NCBI RefSeq assembly: GCF_014268655.2
Contig: NZ_JABWQX020000001.1
Coordinates: forward strand, 2,448,001-2,512,000
Length of the DNA stretch: 64,000 nt
Reading direction: 5' to 3'
From: Pseudomonas marvdashtae
GTDB lineage: Bacteria; Pseudomonadota; Gammaproteobacteria; Pseudomonadales; Pseudomonadaceae
The translations under genes and the position numbers were made by a program. Positions 44,813 to 54,065 of the stretch are shown here, piece after piece; within the stretch, counting starts at the first letter, position 1, and every line of letters begins with the position of its first letter. Under the pieces are notes generated by a model that searched no databases, was not told the DNA's origin, and saw nothing but the letters and a program-made list of their open reading frames with translations.

Positions 44813-45750
44813 TGAATAGTCACCTGTCCATCCGCGCCATCGGGGGCGGCGCTGCCTCCACGTCCACCGCCCCCGTGTCCCGGAGCTGCAGGTCGAGCGC
44901 TATCAATCCATGAAGCAGCCGACACTCCACCGCCGCCAGCGCCCCCTTGAAAGGCTGTATTGCTGGCATCGCCAACGGGATGGCCGCCCGTTCCAAGGCT
45001 GTGATTCTCGTCCCCACCTACACCTCTTCCACCTATGGGTGCCTTGTAATTGATCAAACCACCATTGCCCCCAGTGGCCGCTATGGTGGTGCCGAATGAT
45101 GAACTTCCACCACTGGCGCCTGTGTTCCCATCAACCAAAGCACCAGTGCCGCCCGCGCCAACGGTGACCGTCACTGTGGTTTGGCCCCTGAGTTCATGAA
45201 GTTTTCGGGCTATCCCGCCACCAGCACCACCGGAGGGACCTGGGAGTGTTTTAGATCGAGCCCCACCGCCGCCACCGCCGATGACCTCCACCCAGACTTT
45301 GCTTACCCCCGGGGGGACTTCCCAAGTAAATACCCCCGGCACTTCATAGACCTGCCGACCACGAAACGGGAACACGGCTCTGAGAGCGTGCGGCGTCACT
45401 ATTGAGCCGTAATCGGTCCCTTCTATAACCGTAGAATGAGTAGCAATCCGTGCAATGCCTGGGGTAACTATCGTTGCTTGAACCACTTTGGCTTTGATCG
45501 CTTGGAACACTCGGAGAGCGTTCATGGGCTTGTTGGTCTCGAAGCCTTTTTCTGCTTCCTGCTGGTTGGCAAAGTTAATGCCTGAGCCGTCGAGGAAAGA
45601 TTCGATTTTTTTCTTTAGCCAACTCGTGCGGTTTGCCAATTGCTTGGCTTGTTGATTCGATACGCCGTCCGGCCCACCTAGCACGGGGTCGGAGGTTTCG
45701 AGTTGGTAGACACCAGGCGTCCATTCTTTGGACTCGGGTAAATCGGCCAT
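44806..45750 (-). CDS. Phage tail fibre protein with glycine-rich receptor-binding tip
   Basis: This 314-aa protein begins with a fibre-type attachment region (ETSDPVLGGPDGVSNQQAKQLANRT) and a central part that repeats the ATHSTVIEGTDYGSIVTPHAL motif of tail fibres. The last about 170 residues form a glycine-rich domain (VWVEVIGGGGGGARSK onward, ending GADGQVTIQW) with GG-rich turns between short strands, which recalls adhesins with polyglycine helices. This is short for a fibre. It likely sets host range. Confidence 0.85.
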   Translation of the reverse strand: MADLPESKEWTPGVYQLETSDPVLGGPDGVSNQQAKQLANRTSWLKKKIESFLDGSGINFANQQEAEKGFETNKPMNALRVFQAIKAKVVQATIVTPGIARIATHSTVIEGTDYGSIVTPHALRAVFPFRGRQVYEVPGVFTWEVPPGVSKVWVEVIGGGGGGARSKTLPGPSGGAGGGIARKLHELRGQTTVTVTVGAGGTGALVDGNTGASGGSSSFGTTIAATGGNGGLINYKAPIGGRGVGGDENHSLGTGGHPVGDASNTAFQGGAGGGGVSAASWIDSARPAAPGHGGGGRGGSAAPDGADGQVTIQW

Positions 45751-46295
45751 TAGCTGCTCCCATGGTTGTATTGGCCGTCGTAGCGCGCAACTGCGTTGTA
45801 GCGGATGGCGACGGATTGATAGTCGAGCGACACCAGGCGACAGCGCGCTGGGGCGACCGAAAGAAGTAAGCGGCGCACGAGCACCGCTTGATCGTTGGTG
45901 ATGACGCGTTTTAGAACGACCCGGTACAGCGGCCAGGTGGAAGGCTCGCTGGTTGGCTGCGCATGTATTCCTTCAAGGAGGGTGACTTCACCGAAACCCA
46001 GCAGGCGAATGACTTCTCTGATCGCCCAAGGCGTGCCTTTGAAGCGGTGCAGCTCACCCGCACCCTTAACCAACTTGCGTTTGGCTTCTTCGGATTCGGC
46101 CAGTTGCCAGGCCGCTTCGTCTAGGAGTGAGAATTGGTCGGCCAGGATTGGAAGCAGTGAGGGTTTCACCAGATCGATCAGGTAGACCAACATCACGTTG
46201 AGGTCGAGGTCATCCAGGGCTTGGTTAAGTAGCTCACACAGCAGTGTGAAACGTTCATCGCCGGCCAATGGAGGCGGCAGTGGGTGATCAGTCAT
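45750..46295 (-). CDS. Baseplate protein I (P2 gpI-like)
   Basis: This 181-aa P2 gpI-type wedge protein shows the family patterns LVDLIKPSLLP-like LIDLVKPSLLPILADQFSLLDEAAW and FKGTPWAIREVIRLLGFGE. It joins baseplate to fibre. It overlaps gpJ by 8 bp and the fibre gene by 1 bp. Confidence 0.88.
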   Translation of the reverse strand: MTDHPLPPPLAGDERFTLLCELLNQALDDLDLNVMLVYLIDLVKPSLLPILADQFSLLDEAAWQLAESEEAKRKLVKGAGELHRFKGTPWAIREVIRLLGFGEVTLLEGIHAQPTSEPSTWPLYRVVLKRVITNDQAVLVRRLLLSVAPARCRLVSLDYQSVAIRYNAVARYDGQYNHGSS

Positions 46296-47409
46296 GGGCC
46301 ACTCCGGCGTCGATCAGTTGTATCTCCGAGCAGTTTGCCCACTCGTTGCCCTGCAATTCCTGTGGGGCTGCCGGCAGCAATAGATGAGCGCGGTATACGC
46401 CGGTGACTTGAAGCAATGCGGTGAGCTGTTCGGGCACTAAATCGCGGCCGAGGTTGGCGCGGTGTTCGTCGGCATAGGCCCGGGCGGCAGCCTTCGCGGA
46501 AGCCATGGCGACGCTTCGGTCGGCGTGGGCATAAAACGTGATGTTTGCCTTGATTTGATAGGCGACCTCGACGGGTGACAACGCGCTGACCGTGTCGCAT
46601 AGGGGGCGGAGTTTTTCGCCGCTGATCTGGTTCTCGATGCGCTGGAGTAGATCCTCTGTTGGCAGGCCCGAGGTGGTCAGCGGGAACAGCGCGACATGAC
46701 CGTCTGGCTGGCCTTCGTCTGGGCCCTGCACGGCGACGTCGACAATGGACTGGTGCACGGCCAGGGTGTGGTAGCGATAGGCTGCGCGGCTGCCCGCGTT
46801 GCTGAAGGCTTCAGGGGCCAAGATGATGCGCTCGCGGTAGCGGTCATCGTCTTCATCTTGGGCGCCGTGGGCGGTGACCGTCGTGTTGCTTGCGGTCAAG
46901 CCCGGCGCTGGTGAGTTGCCGAGGACGCTGATCTGTCCGGCGGTCCAGCCGTTGCCGTGTTCGCCGACGGTCGTGCAGGTTGCGGTGACGGTGACGTGGC
47001 TTTGACCGATAGCCATCACCACGTCCCGATCGGTGATGAACGTGAGCTTGGCATCTTGGGTGCTGACCCGAGCGCCGATTGGGATCAGTAGTGGCTGCGT
47101 TACAGCCGCAGGCATGGTGAAGCGTACGGTGCAGCGGGCGGCCTGGGCGAGCAACCTTGGCGTGGCGACCAGCTCACCGAGATAGTCGAGGATCGGGCCG
47201 CGGGCGAATCGCACCAGCAGTTGTTCACCGGCATGCTGGATGCTCATCTGCAACCGGGACACCGCATAGGCTATTTGGTCGATGTACAGTCGTTCGATTT
47301 GGGCGGGGTACAAGGTTTTGCGCGACTTCTGTTCATAACGGGCGATTAGCTGAGCTTCCAGCGCGACGGGGTCTATTTTGATGAATTCGGGTTTAGGCAA
47401 CTCGCGCAT
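46288..47409 (-). CDS. Baseplate protein J (P2 gpJ-like)
   Basis: This 373-aa baseplate wedge protein shows the gpJ pattern: an N-terminal KTLYPAQIERLYIDQIAYAVSRLQ, a beta domain (PLLIPIGARVSTQDAKLTFITD), then DEDDDRYRERIILAPEAFSNAGSRAAYRYHTL. P2 gpJ builds the wedge that surrounds the hub. It overlaps gpW by 17 bp. Confidence 0.9.
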   Translation of the reverse strand: MRELPKPEFIKIDPVALEAQLIARYEQKSRKTLYPAQIERLYIDQIAYAVSRLQMSIQHAGEQLLVRFARGPILDYLGELVATPRLLAQAARCTVRFTMPAAVTQPLLIPIGARVSTQDAKLTFITDRDVVMAIGQSHVTVTATCTTVGEHGNGWTAGQISVLGNSPAPGLTASNTTVTAHGAQDEDDDRYRERIILAPEAFSNAGSRAAYRYHTLAVHQSIVDVAVQGPDEGQPDGHVALFPLTTSGLPTEDLLQRIENQISGEKLRPLCDTVSALSPVEVAYQIKANITFYAHADRSVAMASAKAAARAYADEHRANLGRDLVPEQLTALLQVTGVYRAHLLLPAAPQELQGNEWANCSEIQLIDAGVAHD

Positions 47410-47770
47410 AAGGGACCTCGGTTAATTGCTGTATTTCACCGGCTACGCGCCATTGCACCCGCACGGTGATCTGCGCTGCATCGATCTGGATCTGCACCTG
47501 GACTACCGAGACGCGGGGTTCCCATTGGCGAATCGCGTCGACGGCTTCGCGCACCAGGTGCGGTGTGACGCGGTTATTGGGCCAGTCGAGGTACAGGTGC
47601 AGGTTGCTGCCAAATTCTGGGCGGTGGGGGTCGCTGCCTTTGGGCGTGCAGAGGATGATGCGGATGGCCTGGTCGATGTCGCGCAGGCCCTCGACCACCT
47701 CTCCGGAGGTACCAAGGGTGGGCTGCCAGTGGGCGGCGGTGATGCTGGTGTGGGGAGTGGGCTTCGTCAT
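47393..47770 (-). CDS. Baseplate protein W (P2 gpW / gp25-like lysozyme-fold)
   Basis: This 125-aa protein has the gp25-like fold: DIDQAIRIILCTPKGSDPHRPEFGSNL, including the gpW/gp25 core Pro-x-Arg-Pro-x-Phe-Gly, and a final IQQLTEVPYARVA. It joins wedges to the tail tube end. The tail series is interrupted upstream of it by unrelated cargo (47880-48605), and a 21-bp repeat precedes it. Confidence 0.9.
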   Translation of the reverse strand: MTKPTPHTSITAAHWQPTLGTSGEVVEGLRDIDQAIRIILCTPKGSDPHRPEFGSNLHLYLDWPNNRVTPHLVREAVDAIRQWEPRVSVVQVQIQIDAAQITVRVQWRVAGEIQQLTEVPYARVA

Positions 47771-47801
47771 GAGCCCATGGTGGGCGATCTTAATGATGGC
47801 C

Positions 47802-47822
47802 GCTTTTAATCGGATTTAAAGA
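47802..47822 (-). repeat. 21-bp repeat ahead of gpW (copy 1)
   Basis: GCTTTTAATCGGATTTAAAGA on the plus strand, identical to 54516-54536. On the minus strand it precedes the gpW start by 31 bp. It may be a promoter or regulator site that restarts tail gene expression past an insertion. Confidence 0.7.
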
Positions 47823-47879
47823 TGGTGCTCGCGTGGCCGATGACTCGATATCGCAAAAATATCGAAGGGAGTCGTTTTA

Positions 47880-48605
47880 ATGTTTGGCATCTCAAAATCA
47901 ACGGTCCAACAGCTAGTAAAAGAGTTTCGAATACCCTTTGTGGTCGCGACGGCATGGACCACCTACGCCGTCTGGGGGCCGGAAGTCTCGTTTAAAAACA
48001 TCATTTCGACCTTCGGAACTTCGTTTTTCTTGGCTAGCTGGATGACTGGTCAGATTTTCAGAGTCAGGAAACAGGCTGGTGTCGAGAGTAGCCTTTCTCA
48101 GGTGCAAAGCCGCATTGAGCATGTGACAGAGCAACTGGAGAAGCAGACGAAGCAGCTTATCGGGTACGTGACGGGTGGTGATAGTTTCGTTTACTTCAGG
48201 GTCATTGTTCACGGCGATGACAGTAGCACTTGGATGGCGATTCACGGTGGGGGTGATAATTACCCCGTATATCGTGCCAAAGCGACCATTGTTGATTTAG
48301 ATATTTTTGATGCCACCGTAGCACTCGGACGAGCAGACGAGGCCGATACTCATGTCTCCATCGGAGATTTACTGCCTCAATCATTTAAAATCGTACGTGA
48401 GCATGATGTAGGGAGTGGCAACGCTCGAAACTTCAACATTTTTATGACTGCAGGTAACGGTCGTATTCAACAAAAAATCAGAATGCGTCGCGTCAACGAT
48501 GCATGGGTTCAAGCTATACGGGTAAATAACGACAGCGGCGTCGTCCTTGTGCGGATTGATGATGACTACCCAAGAGACACCGCCGGAGAGGTTTGTTGGG
48601 ACTGA
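47880..48605 (+). CDS. Unknown membrane-anchored cargo protein in the baseplate genes
   Basis: This 241-aa protein is not recognised. It is encoded against the tail genes, between gpV and gpW. Residues about 18-57 form one or two hydrophobic segments (FRIPFVVATAWTTYAVWG, then GTSFFLASWMTGQIF). A coiled coil follows (about 65-100, SSLSQVQSRIEHVTEQLEKQ) and then a beta-rich domain with repeated VYFRVIVHGDDSSTW-type strands. An AAGGGAG sequence lies 9 bp before the ATG. Its end is 5 bp from the gpV stop. Placement as a late-inserted moron suggests a role in exclusion or lysogen fitness (inference). Confidence 0.75.
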   Translation: MFGISKSTVQQLVKEFRIPFVVATAWTTYAVWGPEVSFKNIISTFGTSFFLASWMTGQIFRVRKQAGVESSLSQVQSRIEHVTEQLEKQTKQLIGYVTGGDSFVYFRVIVHGDDSSTWMAIHGGGDNYPVYRAKATIVDLDIFDATVALGRADEADTHVSIGDLLPQSFKIVREHDVGSGNARNFNIFMTAGNGRIQQKIRMRRVNDAWVQAIRVNNDSGVVLVRIDDDYPRDTAGEVCWD

Positions 48606-48609
48606 TGAC

Positions 48610-49143
48610 CTAGTGGGAGTGGTGGTTTGAGTTACCTCCCGCATCCATGACCGATCCGGTCGCTGTTATGTCACCGTTAACCTGCAAGCTTCCTCTCAAA
48701 GTAACTTGCAGGATTTCGAGCGTTGCTGAAGGTGCTTTGATTACCAGCGATTCATCGGCTTCAACCGTAAAATCCCGCCCGCACTTCACAACCAAAGCCC
48801 CCACACATTCCAGCCTCATCACCCCAGCCTTACGGTCATAGCTCGAAACCGTCCCATCACTGAACCGCACAAAATCGGTGCCTTCATCCACAACCGGTGG
48901 CGGTTCGGCAGTTGAATAGATACCGCCCAGGTACACGCCACCCACCCCATCCGCATCAAGCAACACCGCGACCTGTTCGCCCAGTTCAGGCATGAGTGGG
49001 CGGCGCTTTGTGCCTTGAGTGTTGCGCTGGGGGATGTTGAGCCAAAAGGTCTGTATGCCGTCGCGGTCGTCCAGGCGGACGCGGATGCGGCAGCTCAAGT
49101 AGTCGATGGCGCTGACTTCGCCGTAGGCCAGTTCGATGCTCAT
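48610..49143 (-). CDS. Baseplate spike protein V (P2 gpV-like)
   Basis: This 177-aa central spike protein has an N-terminal OB fold (residues about 1-80), a beta-helix-like middle (VKCGRDFTVEADESLVIKAP) and a C-terminal tip, NSNHHSH, matching the His-x-His iron-binding tip of P2-type spikes. It pierces the outer membrane. The start overlaps gpD by 4 bp. Confidence 0.9.
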   Translation of the reverse strand: MSIELAYGEVSAIDYLSCRIRVRLDDRDGIQTFWLNIPQRNTQGTKRRPLMPELGEQVAVLLDADGVGGVYLGGIYSTAEPPPVVDEGTDFVRFSDGTVSSYDRKAGVMRLECVGALVVKCGRDFTVEADESLVIKAPSATLEILQVTLRGSLQVNGDITATGSVMDAGGNSNHHSH

Positions 49144-50192
49144 GGGGTTTGCTCTTGGTGGGGCGTGCGGACGCGGCAGACGTGTTTGTCGACGGTGTAG
49201 CCGCCGGTGCGGATGATGCGGTGGTGGGATGAGGTGATGAGGTAGCGGCCGCCGAGCTGGCCGGCTGCGGCCAGGACGATGACGTTGCCGCTGACCAGGT
49301 TGGGCCGGCCCATGGTCGTCCAGCTGCCGGCGGTGCGTTCGCGGTTGGCTTTGGCCAGTTCGGCGCTGGCTTTGGCTTTGGTCGATTCGATTGAGGCGCT
49401 GCGTTTGCGGCTTTTTTGGGTGTCGCCGCTGGTGGTGGTTTTGCTGAGGCTGCTGGGCGCGGCGACGGTTTCGCCGTTCTCGATTGTGTAAGTGATCAAT
49501 TGTTTGCTGGCGGGGTCTTGGTGTTTGAGTTCGATGGCTTGGGGGACATCTTTTATCTGGTCGCGCAGGTTCACACGGCTTAGGTCCTGGAGTATCAGTG
49601 TTGCGACTGGGGCGGCGTTAGCCAACTCGCCGATGGCGTGAAAAACCAGACGTTGGCCGGTGATTTTGAAGGCGTAGTCGTACTCGGCGGCCAGATTGCG
49701 CAGAAAAGTCAGGTCGGCGTCTTGCTGGGTGACACGGTCGAGCGGGATCGGTTGGATGTTGCCGATCAGCTGTAAGCCTTGGCGCGTGGCGATCTGCTGG
49801 GCGATGGCGGCCAGGGTGGTGTTTTCATAGGCGTGATGGTGGGTGGTGCGTAGCGCCGCTTTGATGCCGGTGGCCAAGCCATGGAGCGTGACGGTCGAGG
49901 GTGGGCAGTTGAGTTCGACTTCGTCGATCTCGAAACGGCCGAGGGCGCGCAGGGGCTGGCCTTCCCAGCCGATGGACAGTGCCAAGCTGTCGCCGTGGCC
50001 TGGGTACCATTGATCGCGCCATTTGCCTTGGGTGTCTTCCAACTCGACCGCCAAGCTGTCGGCTTGGCCGGTGAGGAAGTCGGTGTAGGACAAGGACAGC
50101 AAGTGTTGGCTGACGTTACGGGTGATGTTGCGCTGCTGGTAAGTCAGAACAAAGCGCGCCTGTGGCACCTGCTGAGGAATCATCGCATCCAT
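49140..50192 (-). CDS. Late control protein D-like baseplate hub (P2 gpD)
   Basis: This 350-aa hub protein shows the gpD/VgrG-N fold: FVLTYQQRNITRNVSQHLLSLSYTD, LGRFEIDEVELNCPPS and QQDADLTFLRNLAAEYDYAFKI. It joins tube and spike. It overlaps gpX by 13 bp and gpV by 4 bp. Confidence 0.9.
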   Translation of the reverse strand: MDAMIPQQVPQARFVLTYQQRNITRNVSQHLLSLSYTDFLTGQADSLAVELEDTQGKWRDQWYPGHGDSLALSIGWEGQPLRALGRFEIDEVELNCPPSTVTLHGLATGIKAALRTTHHHAYENTTLAAIAQQIATRQGLQLIGNIQPIPLDRVTQQDADLTFLRNLAAEYDYAFKITGQRLVFHAIGELANAAPVATLILQDLSRVNLRDQIKDVPQAIELKHQDPASKQLITYTIENGETVAAPSSLSKTTTSGDTQKSRKRSASIESTKAKASAELAKANRERTAGSWTTMGRPNLVSGNVIVLAAAGQLGGRYLITSSHHRIIRTGGYTVDKHVCRVRTPHQEQTP

Positions 50193-50386
50193 GGCGGGAG
50201 GTCTTCTGTGGTGGGCAGTGATTGCAATACCGGGATGGCAAGTGTCAGCCCCGCCGGCAACGTGGCGCTGATAGGAACGTGGGGGTTGGCCTGGACGATG
50301 GGTAAATAACCGTGAGCGTCGCCGTAATACCGCCAGGCCAGTTGGTCCCAGCGTTCGCCTTCGGTGGTGACATGAGCAATGAACAT
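50180..50386 (-). CDS. Tail protein X (LysM-like, P2 gpX)
   Basis: This 68-aa protein has the GERWDQLAWRYYGDAHGYLPIVQANPHV pattern of LysM-like gpX proteins. The gpX family helps place the hub and probably contacts peptidoglycan. It is coupled to gpU (shared base at 50386) and gpD. Confidence 0.88.
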   Translation of the reverse strand: MFIAHVTTEGERWDQLAWRYYGDAHGYLPIVQANPHVPISATLPAGLTLAIPVLQSLPTTEDLPPWMR

Positions 50387-51267
50387 CAGCCCCTCCGGGT
50401 CAGGATTTGTGCGGCCAAGGTCGCCAGTCGGGTGTTGGCACCGTCCATTTGGCTGACGGCTTGGTCGATGGCCTCTCGGGATGCAGAAAAACGCTCGACG
50501 AGGTTGCTCAGGTCCACGGGGTTCAGGCTGGCGCGTGCGCCCATGACATTGCCAAGCACCTGTTCGCCCAAGCGCGATAAATCGGCGCCGTTGTGGAGCA
50601 GCCCTGCGGCAGTGGCTAACCCTTGCAGCGGTTCAATGGCCTGGGCTGTTTTACCGAGTAACTGCGGGACCTGTTCCAGAATCTGGGTGGCGTTACCGCT
50701 CTGGATCGTGTGGTAAACGTTTTGGCCTGCCTTGAGCACCGTGGCGGCGGTTTTCGCATGAGCGACCACCTTTTGCAGGGCGCTGGGCGATGGCTTCACG
50801 TGAGAGATCAAACCCGGTGAGCCGATGGTGGCGGCTGACGTACCGCTCAGGGCGTCGTCGAGTAAGCCGGGGCGCAGGGCTTTGCGCGTGAAGGCGCCGG
50901 TGTATTCCTTCAGGCTCAGTTGCACGGTGGCCGCTTTGACCTGCCCGGTGGCCGTGGCGCGTCGCAGTGTGTGGCTGATGTTGCTGATGACATAGGCCCC
51001 CAGGTATTCACCGCTGCCCATGACGAAGGCCAACGGTTGGTGTTGGCTTTTGGCTAGGCGCAACGCTCGCAGACGCTCTTCGGGGTCGCCGAGTACCGGA
51101 TGCAATTCAATGGTCAGCTGGTATTCATCCAGGCCTTCACCCATCCATTCCAATAACGGCTTGCCTTGGATGCGCGCATGCTCGGCCCAGTCGGCCGAGC
51201 CGCTGTGTTCTATGCCGCTGATGCCGCCCGCAACGGTGAATTCGATATTACCCAAGATGGCAAACAT
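50386..51267 (-). CDS. Tail protein U (P2 gpU-like)
   Basis: This 293-aa protein has the gpU family pattern in its first 130 residues (MFAILGNIEFTVAGGISGIE, WAEHARIQGKPLLEWMGEGLDEYQLTIELHP, VMGSGEYLGAYVISNIS). The remaining about 160 residues form a helical extension not usual in P2. It closes or tops the tail next to the tape measure; it shares a base with that gene's end. Confidence 0.85.
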   Translation of the reverse strand: MFAILGNIEFTVAGGISGIEHSGSADWAEHARIQGKPLLEWMGEGLDEYQLTIELHPVLGDPEERLRALRLAKSQHQPLAFVMGSGEYLGAYVISNISHTLRRATATGQVKAATVQLSLKEYTGAFTRKALRPGLLDDALSGTSAATIGSPGLISHVKPSPSALQKVVAHAKTAATVLKAGQNVYHTIQSGNATQILEQVPQLLGKTAQAIEPLQGLATAAGLLHNGADLSRLGEQVLGNVMGARASLNPVDLSNLVERFSASREAIDQAVSQMDGANTRLATLAAQILTRRG

Positions 51268-53783
51268 TAGGCGGTGACCTCATTGGCGGGGCCGTAGCTG
51301 CGGCGGCGCTTGTCGTGTAGATAGCGCTCCATTAACCGCACCCATTCGGCATAGCTGGCGTGTAATCCTTGGTTGATTTGCTCCATGCCGGCGCCACTGG
51401 GCAAATTGATCTGGGGCGAGAAATGGAAGGTCATGGGCCCCGCGGACTCAGAGGCGGCGGAACTGCCGCCAGTGGCGCCCAGCACGCTTGCTCGGGTCAC
51501 CTGCGCCGGATTGGGCGGAGCCACGTCGACCGCGCTTTGTGTGGCCATGCTCAACGCGGCCTGCCGGACCAGTCCCGACTGAGCCTTGATGCCGAGTGCC
51601 GCGCCTTCGCTGATGTTGGCGCCGTAACCGATGAAAACGCGGCTGGGCGACTCGATGCCCAGGGTTTCGGTAAACCAACCCTTAACGGATGTACCGATGC
51701 CGACCACACTGTCTTTGAGGGCGCCGGCCATGTTGCCGATGCCGTTGACCAGCCCTGTGACGAGCAGGCCGCCGAATTCAGTGAATGTGCCCGGTAGCTC
51801 AATGCCGAAGTAGTTCATGACGCCCGCGAAGGCCCGGTAAAACAGCCCCAGTGGCGAGAAGTTGAGCAATAGCCCGAGCATCCCGGACACGCCGCCATCG
51901 AAGCCTGCGAGCACTTCGCTCCACAGGCCGGTGAAGAAGGTTTTAATGGGCGCCCAATAGCGATAGATCAGGTAGGCCGCCAAGGCGATGCCGGTGATCG
52001 CTAACCCGATGGGATTGAGCATCAGGGCCCGGCCGAGCCAGAGAATGGCTTGCCCGGCGAGCCTTAGCCCGACCAACAATGTACCGCCCAGCCACTTGCC
52101 CAAGTGCAGCGCCGCGCTGGCGACTTTGCGCAGCAAAACGCCGGTACGGCTTAACCCCGTGATGAACGGCGCGAACCTACCCATCTGCCACATCCCGCGC
52201 AGCATCGCCCACTTGGCCGATAATGTGGTGACCGCTGTGGTCATTGCCACAAACGGCGCAATGACCAACTGAGCGCCATAGGCGACACCGATGAAGGCCA
52301 ATTTGCCGAGCAGCAAGCCGCCGACCAGGCCGACCACGCCACGGATGAGGTCCGGGTGTTGCTCTGCCCAGGTGGAGAACGAACGCATGAGCGGAACCAC
52401 GGCGCGGCTGACATCGACGATGGCGGGCAGCAGCGCGTTACCGACCGAAAGTCCAACGTCGGTCAGGTTATTGCGCAGCTCTTTCAATTGCTCTTTGGAA
52501 CTGCCCATGCGCTTGGCCCAGTCCCGATCCAGCACGCCTTGGTCGGCGGCGCTTTTGCTGCCTTGTTCGATGCTGGCCAGATCCTTTTGATTGGCCAATG
52601 CTGGCCGCACAAAGGACAAGACCTGTTGGTCGGCAAACAACGCGCCGAGCTTATAAGCCTCGTCGAGCCGAGCCAGTGCCGTCTGGCGCTCTAGCTCATC
52701 CTTGATGTCCAGCGCTTTGCCGTACTCAGCCGCCGCGGCCGGGGCCTTTTTACCCAGGTGGGCGGTAAGGATGTTGAGCATGGCCTGCGCTGGGGACAAG
52801 CCTTCGCTGACTAGGTTCTCCATGCTGCCTTTGAGATCGATGCCGGCCTTTTCAAAGGCTTTTAGCGTTTCTGGCGCGGTGATTTTTGAGAGGAAGTTTT
52901 TGTAATTGTTGGCGGCTTCGTCGTTGCTACCGGCACCGCGACGGGCGATCTGCAAAGAGGCGCCGATCTCGGCCACGGCACGCTCGCCGGTAATGCCCAA
53001 GGCTGCAAATTGGGGTGTGAGTTGCGGCAGCCATCTGGCCATGTCGGCCAGCTCGAACTGACCACTTTTGCCGGCAAACGCCAACATGTTCATGGAGCGT
53101 TCTAGGCCTGCAGCGCCAATGCCCAAGTTGTCGTTGAGCGCGATGGCGACCGAGCCCAGGTCTTGCATACTCGCCCGGGTCGCGGTGGCGGTTTTGGCCA
53201 TGACCGGGGCGTATGCGGTGAGCTCTTTAAGGCTGTTGATGCCGCCTGCGATGAGTATGGCAGTTCCGTCCGCGACCTCGGTTTGAGTCTGGTTCCACCT
53301 GAGCGCCGCACCGCGCATGGCCAGACTCAGGCGCTGCTCTTGCGCGGGGTCGAAGCCGCCGGTAATGGCGATGTCGCGGGTCTGGTCTTGGAAATTCACG
53401 GCGGTATTGAATGACCGCAGCACGGGCGCGCCGAGCGCCACACCGGTCCCGATGACCTCCATGGCCTGGCCGCGAAGTTCACGGCGCTGGTCCTTTAAGG
53501 CCGCGCCGCGCTGGATGCTGGCCGTGAGGCGGTCTTGCTTGGCCTTGAGCTGGTCGATAGTGTCGCCCACCGCGGCGTACTGGCGGCGCAGTCTTACAAG
53601 TCCGGTGCCGCCCTGGGCCAGGGATGCCGACAGCGCGTTGCCAATGGCCTGCTGCTTGAGCGCAAGGCCGTCGGTGGCCCGCCCGAGCTGCTGCACAGTG
53701 GATTTGGCTGAGCCGAAGGCTGCATTGAAACTGCCTGAAACAACCCCGCCGATTTTTAACCCCAACAACACTTCATTCGCCAT
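51267..53783 (-). CDS. Tail tape measure protein (TP901 family)
   Basis: This 838-aa protein has an N-terminal helical region, a TP901 core (about 110-420, with TVNFQDQTRDIAITGGFDP and EIGASLQIARRGAGSNDEAANNYKNFLSKITAPETL), a hydrophobic central stretch (480-650) and a C-terminal GLWSEVLAGFDGG segment. It sets tail length and is ejected ahead of DNA. The length would give a tail of roughly 120 nm at about 1.5 angstrom per residue. Upstream of it lies the frameshifted chaperone gene. Confidence 0.92.
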   Translation of the reverse strand: MANEVLLGLKIGGVVSGSFNAAFGSAKSTVQQLGRATDGLALKQQAIGNALSASLAQGGTGLVRLRRQYAAVGDTIDQLKAKQDRLTASIQRGAALKDQRRELRGQAMEVIGTGVALGAPVLRSFNTAVNFQDQTRDIAITGGFDPAQEQRLSLAMRGAALRWNQTQTEVADGTAILIAGGINSLKELTAYAPVMAKTATATRASMQDLGSVAIALNDNLGIGAAGLERSMNMLAFAGKSGQFELADMARWLPQLTPQFAALGITGERAVAEIGASLQIARRGAGSNDEAANNYKNFLSKITAPETLKAFEKAGIDLKGSMENLVSEGLSPAQAMLNILTAHLGKKAPAAAAEYGKALDIKDELERQTALARLDEAYKLGALFADQQVLSFVRPALANQKDLASIEQGSKSAADQGVLDRDWAKRMGSSKEQLKELRNNLTDVGLSVGNALLPAIVDVSRAVVPLMRSFSTWAEQHPDLIRGVVGLVGGLLLGKLAFIGVAYGAQLVIAPFVAMTTAVTTLSAKWAMLRGMWQMGRFAPFITGLSRTGVLLRKVASAALHLGKWLGGTLLVGLRLAGQAILWLGRALMLNPIGLAITGIALAAYLIYRYWAPIKTFFTGLWSEVLAGFDGGVSGMLGLLLNFSPLGLFYRAFAGVMNYFGIELPGTFTEFGGLLVTGLVNGIGNMAGALKDSVVGIGTSVKGWFTETLGIESPSRVFIGYGANISEGAALGIKAQSGLVRQAALSMATQSAVDVAPPNPAQVTRASVLGATGGSSAASESAGPMTFHFSPQINLPSGAGMEQINQGLHASYAEWVRLMERYLHDKRRRSYGPANEVTA

Positions 53784-53804
53784 AGATCTTGCTACGCTTT
53801 GGGC

Positions 53805-54065
53805 ATGTTAGAAAAAGTCGCGCTACGCACCGCCCACATCGTTTACGCACTGGCCCTCGGCGCCGGTGTGATCTGGCTTGCCTGGCTGTGCCTGGTGCAC
53901 TTGCCGTTGTGGGCGGCGGTATTGGCGTTCTGTTTTGGGCTACCGCTGCTGGCCCTGGCTGCCGCCCCTTTGGCGGCGGGCGGCGCGTTGCTGGCGGGGC
54001 TGGTGGTGGGTGTTGTGGCGCTGATCAGCCACTGGTTTTGTCGGCCAGTTCGAGCCGGCGATTGA
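53805..54065 (+). CDS. Possible small membrane protein antisense to the tail operon
   Basis: This 86-aa frame begins at the ATG at 53805 and is almost entirely hydrophobic (VYALALGAGVIWLAWLCLVHL, then long runs of Ala/Leu/Val/Gly). It fills the gap between the tape measure and the frameshift extension, and overlaps the latter by 41 bp. No ribosome-binding site is clear, so it may be a chance frame in GC-rich DNA. If real it resembles a phage membrane protein; no family is recognised. Confidence 0.4.
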   Translation: MLEKVALRTAHIVYALALGAGVIWLAWLCLVHLPLWAAVLAFCFGLPLLALAAAPLAAGGALLAGLVVGVVALISHWFCRPVRAGD

